Of a stretch of DNA of 64,000 bases, positions 44,401 through 52,291 are shown piece by piece. A program made the translations under genes and the position numbers. Every line of letters begins with the position of its first letter. Position 1 is the stretch's first letter. The stretch is from JAFEBO01 sp044221315 (GTDB lineage Bacteria > Planctomycetota > Phycisphaerae > Phycisphaerales > UBA1924), in the NCBI GenBank assembly GCA_044221315.1, contig JBGAPK010000017.1, forward strand, positions 1 to 64,000, read 5' to 3'. Below the pieces are notes generated by a model, which had not been told where the DNA came from, did no database searches, and saw only the letters and a program-made list of their open reading frames with translations.

Positions 44401-47019
44401 CGGTTCAAGGCTTCGGCTACCCGCCGGGCACACCAACTCGTCATACGCAACAACGAACAACGAAAAATCGGCGTCATTCACAAGTCCATCACCATCGAAA
44501 TCGGCCGCACATCCTGCGGGCATCTTTGAATCCGCGCAATCGAGAATGTCGTAGGCCGTCACAAAAAACTGAAAATCCGTATCGTCCGTCACGGCATCAC
44601 CGTTCAAATCCGTCGCACATCCCTGGACCACAACGGCGGCAGAGCTGCTCTCTACACCGCCGCATGGGTTGCTGAGAACAAGCGAATAGTCGCCTGTGTC
44701 CATGGGCTGGGCACCGGCGATCGTGAGCGTCATGACCGTGCCGAGAGTCGGAGAGATGAGGCTTCCGGCCGAACCCGAAACAGTTCCGCCGCCAATCGAC
44801 GCGCCGCCCGGTCCATCAACGAGACTTTGTCCATTCCGGCGCCATTGGAATGAAATGTTGCTGTAGTTGTCCGCCAATTTGGCCGTCAATACCAGCGCCG
44901 AGCCCTTCAGAATTCGTTCGGAGGCGGGCTGAGTCGTGATCCAGGGAATACCTGTATCACTCCAGCGCGCAAGATTGACCGCCGCCCGGCCGTCCACGGA
45001 CGGAAACGAGCCGCCCACGAGTAGCTCCGGGCCGACGGTCGCCAAGCAATACACCTGGTCTCCGCTGTTTGATTTTCCCATACCCCCGCCGAACGCGCTC
45101 CAAGATGCGCCATCCCACCGAGCAATACCGTTCACCGTGACGTCACCCGCCGTGGCAAACTTGCCTCCGGCAATAAGCGAGCCGTTGTACATTGCCATCG
45201 CATTTGCGGCGTCACTCAAGCCCTTCCCGAGAGCCGACCACGAGACGCCGTCCCAACGTGCAATACCCACGGCCGACACGTTGCCTGCGGTCAAGAACGG
45301 GCCAGACACGTACAGCGAGTCGTCGACGGCGAGCAGCGCCGTCACCCGTGCGCCGGTTGTACTGGAAAAAGGCTGCCATCCCGAGGGCGTCCACTGCGCC
45401 AGGTATTTCATGGACGCGGATCCGGAGAGCGTGAATGCTCCTCCGGCGACAAGTTGCCCCTTGTACACGGCGATCGCCTGAACGGTGGAGTTGAGCCCGC
45501 TTCCCAGGCTTTCCCAGCCGATTCCATTCCAAGCCGCAATATTGGCTACGTTCAAGGCTCCCGCCCGGGTGAACTCCCCGCCAAAGTAAAGCTTGCCGGC
45601 CAACGCCTTCATCGCATAGATCCTGGTGAAACCTCCCGGGCTGCTGATATCAGAGGGCAACATCGACCACGCGCTCCCGTTCCATTTCTGCACCATCGGA
45701 GCGAGGGTGCTCGACTGCACTCCGGCGTAGAGTTCGTTTTCGTACACCTCCAATGCACCGAAAGACTTGGCCGCGGCGCCGGGCATTGCGACCCATTCAT
45801 TCCCCGCCCAGCCCGCGAATCGCGAAGAAGTTGTCTGATCGATTTGCGTAAACTTTCCGGCCGCGACGACCGAACCGTTGTACGTCTGCAACGCCAAGAC
45901 CCCGTTGTTTGTCGAATCCGCACCGGGCACCCAGACCGTCCCATCCGTGCGGGCGATGTTGCCCACCTTGAAAGGGCCTGCTTGCGCGAAATATCCGCCC
46001 ACCACGATTTTGCCGTCATAGGAATCGATCACGCGCACGCCGACGTCCAGTGGGCTGATCCCCGTCCCCACGGCGCTCCATGCGGTGCCATCCCATCGGG
46101 CAAAGCCATTCGCGACGACCGAGCCCGCTTGAACGAATTTTCCGCCGGCATACAGCGTCCCGTTCAACGAGTAAAGCGCATTCCCGCCAGTTCCGAACGA
46201 AAAGCCCGAATCCACGAGACTCAAGCCCGACAATTTCTTCAAGCCGGTGCCGGAAGCGACGATCATGTCGCCGTTGTGTTCCGCAATCGCCGTAATGCTT
46301 AGATCCTGCGAACCCGAAACGTTACTCCACGCTGTCCCATTCCAGGCTTTCAGGTTGGCGTCCGAGTACAGCCCCGCGATGTACAGCAGCCCATCATGCA
46401 CATGCACGAACTTGACGGATTGCCCGCCAAAGGGCGCTCCGATTGAGCGCCAGGTTGTCCCGTTCCACGCGGCAGCTTGATTAGCGTTGAGCGGCCCGAT
46501 CGACGAGAATTCGCCGCCGGCGATCAACTCGTCGTCATACACAACGAGACTGTTGACATAGGAATTTGGAAAGGAACTCAACCGCGCCCAGGACGTGCCG
46601 TTCCACTCAATGATCGGCGCAAACCCATCGGAGAAATAGAAGGCCCCGCCGGCGTAGAGCTTGCCGTGATATGCACAAAGCGTAAATGCGTTGCCCTCCT
46701 GGGTCGGCATCCCCGTATCCATCGGTTTCCAGGACTTGCCGTCCCAAGCCGCGACGTAAAGAGCCGGCATTCCACCAACCTGCCGAAAATTGCCTCCGAC
46801 GATCAGCTCCTCGCCGCGCGGCCCATCGCCGTCTGTATCGAAGTGTGTACTGGTCAAGACCATGTAGCTGAAGCCCGGAGATTCAAATTGATCCGGAGTG
46901 AGCCAACCGGGGCATTGGGCGAACAGGCGCGCGTCACAAAAAACACACGCGGCAATCGCAACTGCGCGCAGGAAGACTCGCAACGGCGTTGCACGATGGG
47001 CCAAAGAACGGACTCGCAT
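44398..47019 (-). CDS. Large exported propeller-like protein with Ig-like domain and dockerin-like tail
   Basis: 873 residues. Signal sequence VFLRAVAIAACVFCDARLFA. At least a dozen repeats of about 45-50 residues follow, with a GG.F..AG..N.IA.WDG..W..LG pattern (GGNFRQVGG, ARWDGVSWSALG, ARWDGASWSAFG), consistent with one or two beta-propellers. An Ig-like domain (SERILKGSALVLTA, DTGDYSLVLSNPCGG) precedes the tail: AVTDDTDFQFFVTAYD, a Cys-flanked linker (DSKMPAGC), GLVNDADFSLFVVAYD and LVCP. Unlike the others, the tail continues eight more residues (AGSRSLEP). Confidence 0.83.
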   Translation of the reverse strand: MRVRSLAHRATPLRVFLRAVAIAACVFCDARLFAQCPGWLTPDQFESPGFSYMVLTSTHFDTDGDGPRGEELIVGGNFRQVGGMPALYVAAWDGKSWKPMDTGMPTQEGNAFTLCAYHGKLYAGGAFYFSDGFAPIIEWNGTSWARLSSFPNSYVNSLVVYDDELIAGGEFSSIGPLNANQAAAWNGTTWRSIGAPFGGQSVKFVHVHDGLLYIAGLYSDANLKAWNGTAWSNVSGSQDLSITAIAEHNGDMIVASGTGLKKLSGLSLVDSGFSFGTGGNALYSLNGTLYAGGKFVQAGSVVANGFARWDGTAWSAVGTGISPLDVGVRVIDSYDGKIVVGGYFAQAGPFKVGNIARTDGTVWVPGADSTNNGVLALQTYNGSVVAAGKFTQIDQTTSSRFAGWAGNEWVAMPGAAAKSFGALEVYENELYAGVQSSTLAPMVQKWNGSAWSMLPSDISSPGGFTRIYAMKALAGKLYFGGEFTRAGALNVANIAAWNGIGWESLGSGLNSTVQAIAVYKGQLVAGGAFTLSGSASMKYLAQWTPSGWQPFSSTTGARVTALLAVDDSLYVSGPFLTAGNVSAVGIARWDGVSWSALGKGLSDAANAMAMYNGSLIAGGKFATAGDVTVNGIARWDGASWSAFGGGMGKSNSGDQVYCLATVGPELLVGGSFPSVDGRAAVNLARWSDTGIPWITTQPASERILKGSALVLTAKLADNYSNISFQWRRNGQSLVDGPGGASIGGGTVSGSAGSLISPTLGTVMTLTIAGAQPMDTGDYSLVLSNPCGGVESSSAAVVVQGCATDLNGDAVTDDTDFQFFVTAYDILDCADSKMPAGCAADFDGDGLVNDADFSLFVVAYDELVCPAGSRSLEP

Positions 47020-47336
47020 AGATGGGACTCAGATTGCGGATTTTGAAACGGATGCCTGTGTCTGAGAGTACCGCAGAACTCTCTGAGAAACAACGGGGTT
47101 TCTCGGAGATGACGCCACAGACCTGTTTGACCCGGGAGCCTGCGGAGGAAGCGGACTGATCAGGGCGGGCGAACCGCCGGCAGGTTCCGGAGAAAAGGAG
47201 TAATCCGGGGCAATAGGCGGTCGGTGAATCCGTTTTGCTGAATACCGACAACCAGATGACCGCCGGACCTCGGGCGCGCACTTCGCGTGGAGGTTTGAGC
47301 TCGGGTTCGTGTCATCCCGACAAAGGGAGTCTCGCC
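47020..47336. other. Divergent intergenic region inside the left edge of a duplication
   Basis: 317 bases between a large minus-strand gene and the DUF2202 lipoprotein. From 47183 it belongs to the direct duplication shared with 55775. The remainder holds nothing recognised. Confidence 0.5.
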
Positions 47337-48017
47337 ATGAACCGCTCACTCACAACACTGGTGGTGGCGACGGCCGGTCTGCTCATCGCCGCCGGCTGTG
47401 CCTCGAATCAATCCAATCGTGCCACCGCTTCTTGTTGTTGCGGCGCGTGTGTTGGCCCGGCCGGTTCCAAGACCGCCGTTGATGTCAAGACCGCGGATGC
47501 GCTCCGGGAGTCGCTCCAGGATGAACGCCGCGCCGAGGCCTTTTACACAGCCGTGACGGCCAAATACGGGCAAGTCCGGCCGTTTGTAAATATCGTGCAC
47601 GCCGAAGGGCGGCACGCCGCCGTCATTGAAATGATGATGACCCGGCATGATGTCCCCGTACCGGCCAACGCACAGACGGATCCGCCTGCCGTCCCGGGCA
47701 CGCTCGCGGAGTGCAATCGACTCGCGGCACAGCTCGAAATCGAGAACATCGCCATGTACGACCGTCTTTTGGCGGACGTGACCGCACCGGATATCCGCAC
47801 GGCGTTTGAGAACCTGCGCAATGCCTCCAAGAACCATCACCTGCCGGCCTTCCAGCGGTGGTCGGCAACCGCAGGGTCGGCATCCACGGGCAGGCCGATG
47901 GCGTACGCGGGTGGCCGCGGATCAGGGAACGGCCGTCTCTCTGCTTGCCGAGGCTCGTGCGCGATGACGCCCTGAGCGGGTTAGGCCACGGGGATTTTGC
48001 GGAAGCATTTCAAGCCG
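47183..48017. repeat. Direct duplication, copy 1 (DUF2202 gene and flanks)
   Basis: About 835 bases that match 55775-56604 almost exactly, with scattered substitutions and small indels. It starts at GGTTCCGGAGAAAA and ends at CATTTCAAGCCG, and contains the DUF2202 gene plus about 150 bases upstream and 40 downstream. Both copies are in the same orientation. Confidence 0.92.
47337..47975 (+). CDS. DUF2202-like ferritin-fold lipoprotein, copy 1
   Basis: 212 residues; GGGAG precedes the ATG. Lipobox AAGC (lipidated Cys at 21) followed by Cys-rich ATASCCCGACV. The DUF2202 ferritin-like helices are LRESLQDERRAEAFYTAV, IVHAEGRHAAVIEMMMTR, LAAQLEIENIAMYDRLL and NLRNASKNHHLPAF, with Glu/His positions suited to a diiron site. 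Family roles are uncertain but likely metal-related. The last 30 residues are Gly/Arg-rich. Almost identical to the gene at 55924 (nine residue differences). Confidence 0.9.
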   Translation: MNRSLTTLVVATAGLLIAAGCASNQSNRATASCCCGACVGPAGSKTAVDVKTADALRESLQDERRAEAFYTAVTAKYGQVRPFVNIVHAEGRHAAVIEMMMTRHDVPVPANAQTDPPAVPGTLAECNRLAAQLEIENIAMYDRLLADVTAPDIRTAFENLRNASKNHHLPAFQRWSATAGSASTGRPMAYAGGRGSGNGRLSACRGSCAMTP

Positions 48018-48024
48018 AAGGGAC

Positions 48025-48201
48025 AGGTGGCACCACTCGGATCCATCGATGAATCAACGTTTGGGCGTGCCACCACTCGCGAAGGAACCGCGAGTGGTGG
48101 CATGGTCCGGAGCTTGCATGGTCGCGGGGACGATCAGTTGACTGGGGCCACCCGCCGAAATCGTTCCCCAGGCACACTGACCTGGAGGAACCGGCTCAGT
48201 G
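48025..48201. repeat. REP-like mosaic element
   Basis: Contains GGTGGCACCACTCGGATCC (48025, matching 44233), a perfect 14-base-stem hairpin TGCCACCACTCGCG-AAGGAAC-CGCGAGTGGTGGCA (48068-48102), and the 27-base hairpin CACTGACCTGG-AGGAA-CCGGCTCAGTG (48175-48201). The last overlaps the end of the PEP-CTERM-like gene. Confidence 0.65.
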
Positions 48202-49044
48202 CGTCCGCTTTCGCCGCAGCAAACCGAAACCTCCCAGCGTAATCATCGCCATTCCGCTCGGCGCGGGAACATCGACTGCTTCCACCCACCGGATGTCATC
48301 AAATGAATACCCTCCGTGATATCCGTCGGAGAGTGACGGAAAACGCAGAAGGATTGTGACATCGTTCGCGCGGGCCGCTGGATCGAGGAACCCGGCGAAT
48401 TGGATGTTGGACTGTGGGCTGCCGATGCCGTTGAAACTGAATCCGGAGGCGCCGACTCCGTCCCAATCCATCTTATAGGTGAATTGATCGAAGAGCCCGA
48501 AATCCGACCCTGATCCAAACCCGCTGATGAAGCACGAAAAGGCCTGAATTTTCTTCTGAAAGTGAAACGTCACAATCTGGATCGGCGGGGAACCGGTGGA
48601 AAACACGGCGTGCATTTCCCCACCCGGTGTGGTGTTGAATCCTTCGGACGGGCGCCCGTTCTGGTCGTTCGGGGGAACCCGATTCGTGACCCGAAGGCCC
48701 TGAGTCGGGCCCAGCGCCGATGTCTGAGTGTACATCGTGGCGCCCGGGGCAAGCGTGATGACCAGTGAAGATGCCGACATCGGTGCGAAGGATTCAAAGT
48801 CAACCGTGTGCACCGGGCCCGCAGCCGAGGCTGCGCTGAGCCACGCCGTCTGCGCGGCGAGCGAATGCGTCGCCCCGGCGGAAGTCGGCGAGGCAGCCAG
48901 GTCCGCACCGAAAAAATGCGTCGCGGCGATCGCGTTCGCGCCGAGGGTCAGCATGGCAATCGCCACACTCGCACGCCCGCTCCATCGTCGACTCGCAACA
49001 AATCTGCCGACACCGCCGCAGGATTCACACTGATCAAGTCTCAT
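48196..49044 (-). CDS. Exported protein with PEP-CTERM-like tail
   Basis: 282 residues from ATG 49044, with GGAGGTGGAAG directly upstream, the best ribosome binding site in this region; an upstream in-frame Met lacks one. A leading helix with Cys-rich text (LDQCESCGGVG) precedes a hydrophobic signal (ASVAIAMLTLGANAIAA). The body resembles exported beta-sandwich proteins (VDFESFAPMSASSLVITL, GYHGGYSFDDIRWVE). The C-terminus is VPAPSGMAMITLGGFGL then RRKRTH, a slightly degenerate sorting tail. Confidence 0.83.
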   Translation of the reverse strand: MRLDQCESCGGVGRFVASRRWSGRASVAIAMLTLGANAIAATHFFGADLAASPTSAGATHSLAAQTAWLSAASAAGPVHTVDFESFAPMSASSLVITLAPGATMYTQTSALGPTQGLRVTNRVPPNDQNGRPSEGFNTTPGGEMHAVFSTGSPPIQIVTFHFQKKIQAFSCFISGFGSGSDFGLFDQFTYKMDWDGVGASGFSFNGIGSPQSNIQFAGFLDPAARANDVTILLRFPSLSDGYHGGYSFDDIRWVEAVDVPAPSGMAMITLGGFGLLRRKRTH

Positions 49045-49380
49045 CTTCCACCTCCGAATGCGTTGTTGACCACCGCCCAACCTTCACCCTTCATTCAATA
49101 GTCTCTGGCGATCGGGGTTTGAGTCCTCTCAGCGAGCCGGTCCCGCTCGGGCTCACTCCAATCAGTCTGCGGTCGCCGCCGCGGAATCTTGCACCGACGG
49201 CGCGGAATTTGGGAGGAGTCCGGACCAAGCCCGGCTGGCCGCGGCGTATTGAAACGGCGTCGGGCCACCCGCCGTCGCAGCCCGAAAGACTGGAAAGAGC
49301 CGTGGGTAGAGCGAGCGTCACCCATGGTCCGGCGCGCGATGAACCCGCACCTCGACCGGGTGCACGGATGTCTCAAGAAA
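49045..49380. other. Intergenic region
   Basis: 336 bases with no gene. I see no clear promoter, repeat or hairpin. It is followed by the dockerin-tail remnant. Confidence 0.4.
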
Positions 49381-49544
49381 CTCAGCCCCGCCGACCTCAA
49401 CTTCGACGGCCTGATTGACGACGCCGACTTCTCAACCTTCGCCTCAGCCTCCAACGACCTGCACCGACGGCGACCTGAACCTCGACTCCAGGACCGATGA
49501 CTCGTTCTGTTCGTGGGGGCGTACGACACGCTCCTGTGCCCGTA
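49381..49544 (+). pseudogene. Decayed GC-type dockerin-like tail
   Basis: Read across frames, the sequence gives a first repeat ADLNFDGLIDDADFSTFA (from 49387), then after a shift GDLNLDSRTDD (from 49469), then VLFVGAYDTLLCP and a stop (ending 49544) after another shift. Two indels and the loss of any N-terminal body make it a remnant of a tail-bearing gene. The rest of the parent gene is not visible upstream. Confidence 0.75.
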
Positions 49545-49572
49545 ACGACTTCAGAACGCGGCATCGAATTCG

Positions 49573-49662
49573 TGCCACTGACCTTGCTCGGCAAGGTCAG
49601 TGCTTCAGGAAAGAAAAAACACACTGACTTGGAGGAACGGGGTCAGAGCCACGACACGCCGA
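49573..49662. repeat. REP-like double hairpin
   Basis: Perfect 11-base stem CACTGACCTTG-CTCGG-CAAGGTCAGTG (49576-49602), an A-rich spacer, then an imperfect second hairpin CACTGACTTGG-AGGAA-CGGGGTCAGAG (49622-49648). The paired layout recurs at 50811. Confidence 0.75.
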
Positions 49663-49685
49663 GTGGTTTCGGTAGACTTTTCGCC

Positions 49686-50783
49686 ATGCCTTTCCGCCCC
49701 CTCATCGCCCCCATACCCATCCGCGAAGGCGGCCTCCTCGCTCGCCTCACCGGCTCCGACCGCACCCGTGCCGCGATCGATCGCATCAAAAACGCCCTCA
49801 TCCTCGGCCAGTTTGCAGACATCCCGGGCATCGCCGCGGCATCAGACACCGACGCGCTCGAATCCGGTCGCCCCGACTTCCTGAAACTCCTCGAAGAGGT
49901 CGTCTATCAGGTCGCCCGGGACGGCAAGTTCGAGCAGGACGAGAAGGCGTACGTCCAGAGTTTCGTCCGCGCCGCCGGCATCCCCAAGGAAGCGTGCCAG
50001 ACCGCCTATCACGAAGCGGTCCGCCGCGCCATGGGCGACATCATCCACGACTCGATCGCCGACGGCGAATTGACCGAGGCCGAGTTCGGCACGCTCAAGG
50101 ATGTCGCCGCACGCTTTGAGATTTCGGAAGCCCAGTGGAAGAAGCTGTACGCCGACGCCGCCGGGAAGTACGTCAGCGCGGCACTGGCCACCGCGCTCGA
50201 CGATGGCATGGTGAGCGACGACGAATGGGCCCACGCCGAGTCGCTCGGCAAGTCGCTCAGGGTCGGCCTCAACTTCGACGACAAGACTCTGAAGGACGTC
50301 GAATTCGCCCGCGACCGCTGGCGGGCGCTCAACGGAAAGCTCGACGTGATCGGCGTCCCCGGCGTGGCGCTCGCCGACGATGAAGGGGCCTACTTCGACG
50401 GCCAGTGCGACTGGTACGAACTCAAGACCGTCGCCCGCCAGGTCTCCTTCGGCGGCCTCACCGGCTCGGTCCGGATCGCCAAAGGCCTGCGCTTCCGCTA
50501 CGGCTCGCTGCGCGTGACCGCGCCGCCTGAAGAAGCGATGCAGAAGATCGATTCCGGTCGACTGATCCTGACGAGTGAACGCCTGATCTTTATGGGAGGG
50601 AGGGCGAACAAGACGATCCGGTGGAATTCGATGCTGGCCATCAACATCGTTTCGCCGACCGAATTTGAGATCGAGAAAACCAGCGGCAAGACCCCGACGC
50701 TAGCCGTCACCAGCGCGCCGGCGGGCAGGCTGTACCTCGCCTCGTCCATCGCGGCGGGGTTGATCAATCGGAAGTATGGGTAG
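49686..50783 (+). CDS. TerB-like domain protein with PH/GRAM-like C-terminus
   Basis: 365 residues from ATG 49686; open frame further upstream overlaps repeats. The middle contains helical repeats with the TerB-type acidic pattern: QVARDGKFEQDEKAYVQSF and DSIADGELTEAEFGTLKDV, then ALDDGMVSDDEWAHAESLG (three similar units, about residues 70-200). A beta-rich C-terminus (RFRYGSLRVTAPPEE, GRLILTSERLIFMGG) resembles a GRAM/PH fold that binds lipids or proteins. TerB domains are linked to tellurite resistance and other stress. No signal peptide; likely cytoplasmic. Confidence 0.78.
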   Translation: MPFRPLIAPIPIREGGLLARLTGSDRTRAAIDRIKNALILGQFADIPGIAAASDTDALESGRPDFLKLLEEVVYQVARDGKFEQDEKAYVQSFVRAAGIPKEACQTAYHEAVRRAMGDIIHDSIADGELTEAEFGTLKDVAARFEISEAQWKKLYADAAGKYVSAALATALDDGMVSDDEWAHAESLGKSLRVGLNFDDKTLKDVEFARDRWRALNGKLDVIGVPGVALADDEGAYFDGQCDWYELKTVARQVSFGGLTGSVRIAKGLRFRYGSLRVTAPPEEAMQKIDSGRLILTSERLIFMGGRANKTIRWNSMLAINIVSPTEFEIEKTSGKTPTLAVTSAPAGRLYLASSIAAGLINRKYG

Positions 50784-51175
50784 CGCCCGGAGACATCAAC
50801 CTGTCTGCGTGCCACGGACCTTGCTCGGCGGGGTTCGTAGTCTTGGGACCGTGCCAAGCCACACGGACCTGGAGGAACCAGGTCAGTGCCGTGGCATGCA
50901 GGACGTTTTGAGGTCGATGCCATCCGCCGGGATCGGTTCCCGGAGGGTGGGGTCCGGTGCAATTGGCCTCCATTTCCAATGCGTCTTGGCAGTGATTCGT
51001 CCTGTTCTTTGAGGCGGCCTTGCGTGCGGGGGTTCCCGGGCATGTTGCGAGGCACGAAATGCGGGAAATACCCGGTCTTTGAGACACAGCACGGGCTACC
51101 GATGATTGTTTCGGGAACCGGTCACCCGTTGAACGTCTCAAAGGGCAGGTGAAGGCTTCGCCTTCGGAGAACCCA
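50784..51175. other. Intergenic region with REP-like element
   Basis: 392 bases with no gene. The left half holds the repeat at 50808-50945. The right half has unremarkable sequence ending in the GGAGA binding site of the adaptor gene. Confidence 0.5.
50808..50945. repeat. REP-like mosaic element
   Basis: Decayed first hairpin GCCACGGACCTTGCTCGG (50811), then ACGGACCTGG-AGGAA-CCAGGTCAGT (50863-50887) and GAGGTCGATGCCATCCGCCG (50910, matching 44340). The order of modules is the same as at 49573, with an extra third part. Confidence 0.6.
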
Positions 51176-52288
51176 ATGGTGTCTATGCAACGAAATGCCC
51201 GACGTTTGCTCCGCTGGTTTCGCACAGCGATCGTCCTATCGGCCTTCGCGGTTGGAGTCGTGCTGCTCATGCTCTGGCTGGTGGGCGCATTCAAGTCGAA
51301 GATTGCGATTGAGGCACTCGCAGCATCGTCGGGCCGATCCATCGGCTCCGGCCAGATTGTCGAAGTCGTCGCTCGCACGTTACCCCTCGAAGAGACCGCC
51401 GTCGGAACGATTCAGCCGGTGCATCGGGTTGAAATTGCATCACGATTGCTGGCTCGCGCTTTGGAGGTAAAGGTGACGGCCGGCCAGCGTGTCTCGAAGG
51501 GTGATGTGCTCGTTCGTCTGGAAGAGACCGATCTGAACGCGCGGCGCGCCCAGGCAGAGTCGGCGGTGGCTCAGGCTCAAGCCGCTTTGGATCAGGCGCG
51601 TATGGAAGAGTCCCGGCTGCGGGCGGGGTTCGAGAAGAACGCCGTCGCGGGAATTGAGATGGAACGCTCCACCAATGTCCGCAAGGGCGCAGAAGCCAAT
51701 CTGTCCCGCACGAAGCAGTCGTTGACCGAAGCCGAGACGGTTATGGAATACGCCACAATCAGGAGCCCGATCGACGGCACAGTTGTCGATAAGCGGGTGA
51801 ACACCGGAGACACGGTGTCACCGGGGCAGGTCGTCGTGACCGTGCTCGATCCGAAGCGGATGCAGATGGTGGCAAGCGTGCGGGAATCGCTGTCGCGATA
51901 CCTCACGGTGGGTGGATTGGTGTCCGTCAAGGTCGATGTGGTCGATCACGCCTGCTCCGGCACCGTGAGCGAGATCGTTCCCGAAGCCGAGACCGCGAGC
52001 CGAACGTTTCAGGTCAAGGTCACAGGTCCGTGCCCCGAGGGCGTATACGCGGGCATGTTTGGAAGGCTGTCCATACCAGTCGGAGAAGAGACCGTCCTCC
52101 TGATCCCAAGGAGCGCGGTCCGCACCGTCGGCCAGATTGAGTGCGTTGATGTCGCGGCTGACGGCATGCGTCGACGTAGAGCGGTGCAACTCGGTCGGGC
52201 TATTGACGGGCAGGTCGAAGTGCTGTCGGGGCTTGTCGCGGGCGAGAGGATCGTCGTCGATGCGCCCGCGGCTTCGGGAGTGAAGTGA
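51176..52288 (+). CDS. RND efflux periplasmic adaptor (HlyD/MFP family)
   Basis: 370 residues from ATG 51176, with GGAGA upstream; an ATG at 51185 is possible. One N-terminal transmembrane anchor (TAIVLSAFAVGVVLLMLWLVG), then barrel-sandwich halves (TIQPVHRVEIASRLLARAL, TIRSPIDGTVVDKRVNTGD) around a coiled-coil hairpin (RAQAESAVAQAQAALDQAR). The C-terminal part gives IPRSAVRTVGQIECVDV. It links the RND pump to an outer-membrane channel, which is not encoded nearby. The next gene starts three bases after the stop. Confidence 0.9.
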   Translation: MVSMQRNARRLLRWFRTAIVLSAFAVGVVLLMLWLVGAFKSKIAIEALAASSGRSIGSGQIVEVVARTLPLEETAVGTIQPVHRVEIASRLLARALEVKVTAGQRVSKGDVLVRLEETDLNARRAQAESAVAQAQAALDQARMEESRLRAGFEKNAVAGIEMERSTNVRKGAEANLSRTKQSLTEAETVMEYATIRSPIDGTVVDKRVNTGDTVSPGQVVVTVLDPKRMQMVASVRESLSRYLTVGGLVSVKVDVVDHACSGTVSEIVPEAETASRTFQVKVTGPCPEGVYAGMFGRLSIPVGEETVLLIPRSAVRTVGQIECVDVAADGMRRRRAVQLGRAIDGQVEVLSGLVAGERIVVDAPAASGVK

Positions 52289-52291
52289 CAT

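Noticed and set aside
44233..50945. Insertion sequences
   Set aside because: No transposase ORF or flanking target duplications are visible; REP-like hairpins explain the repeats.
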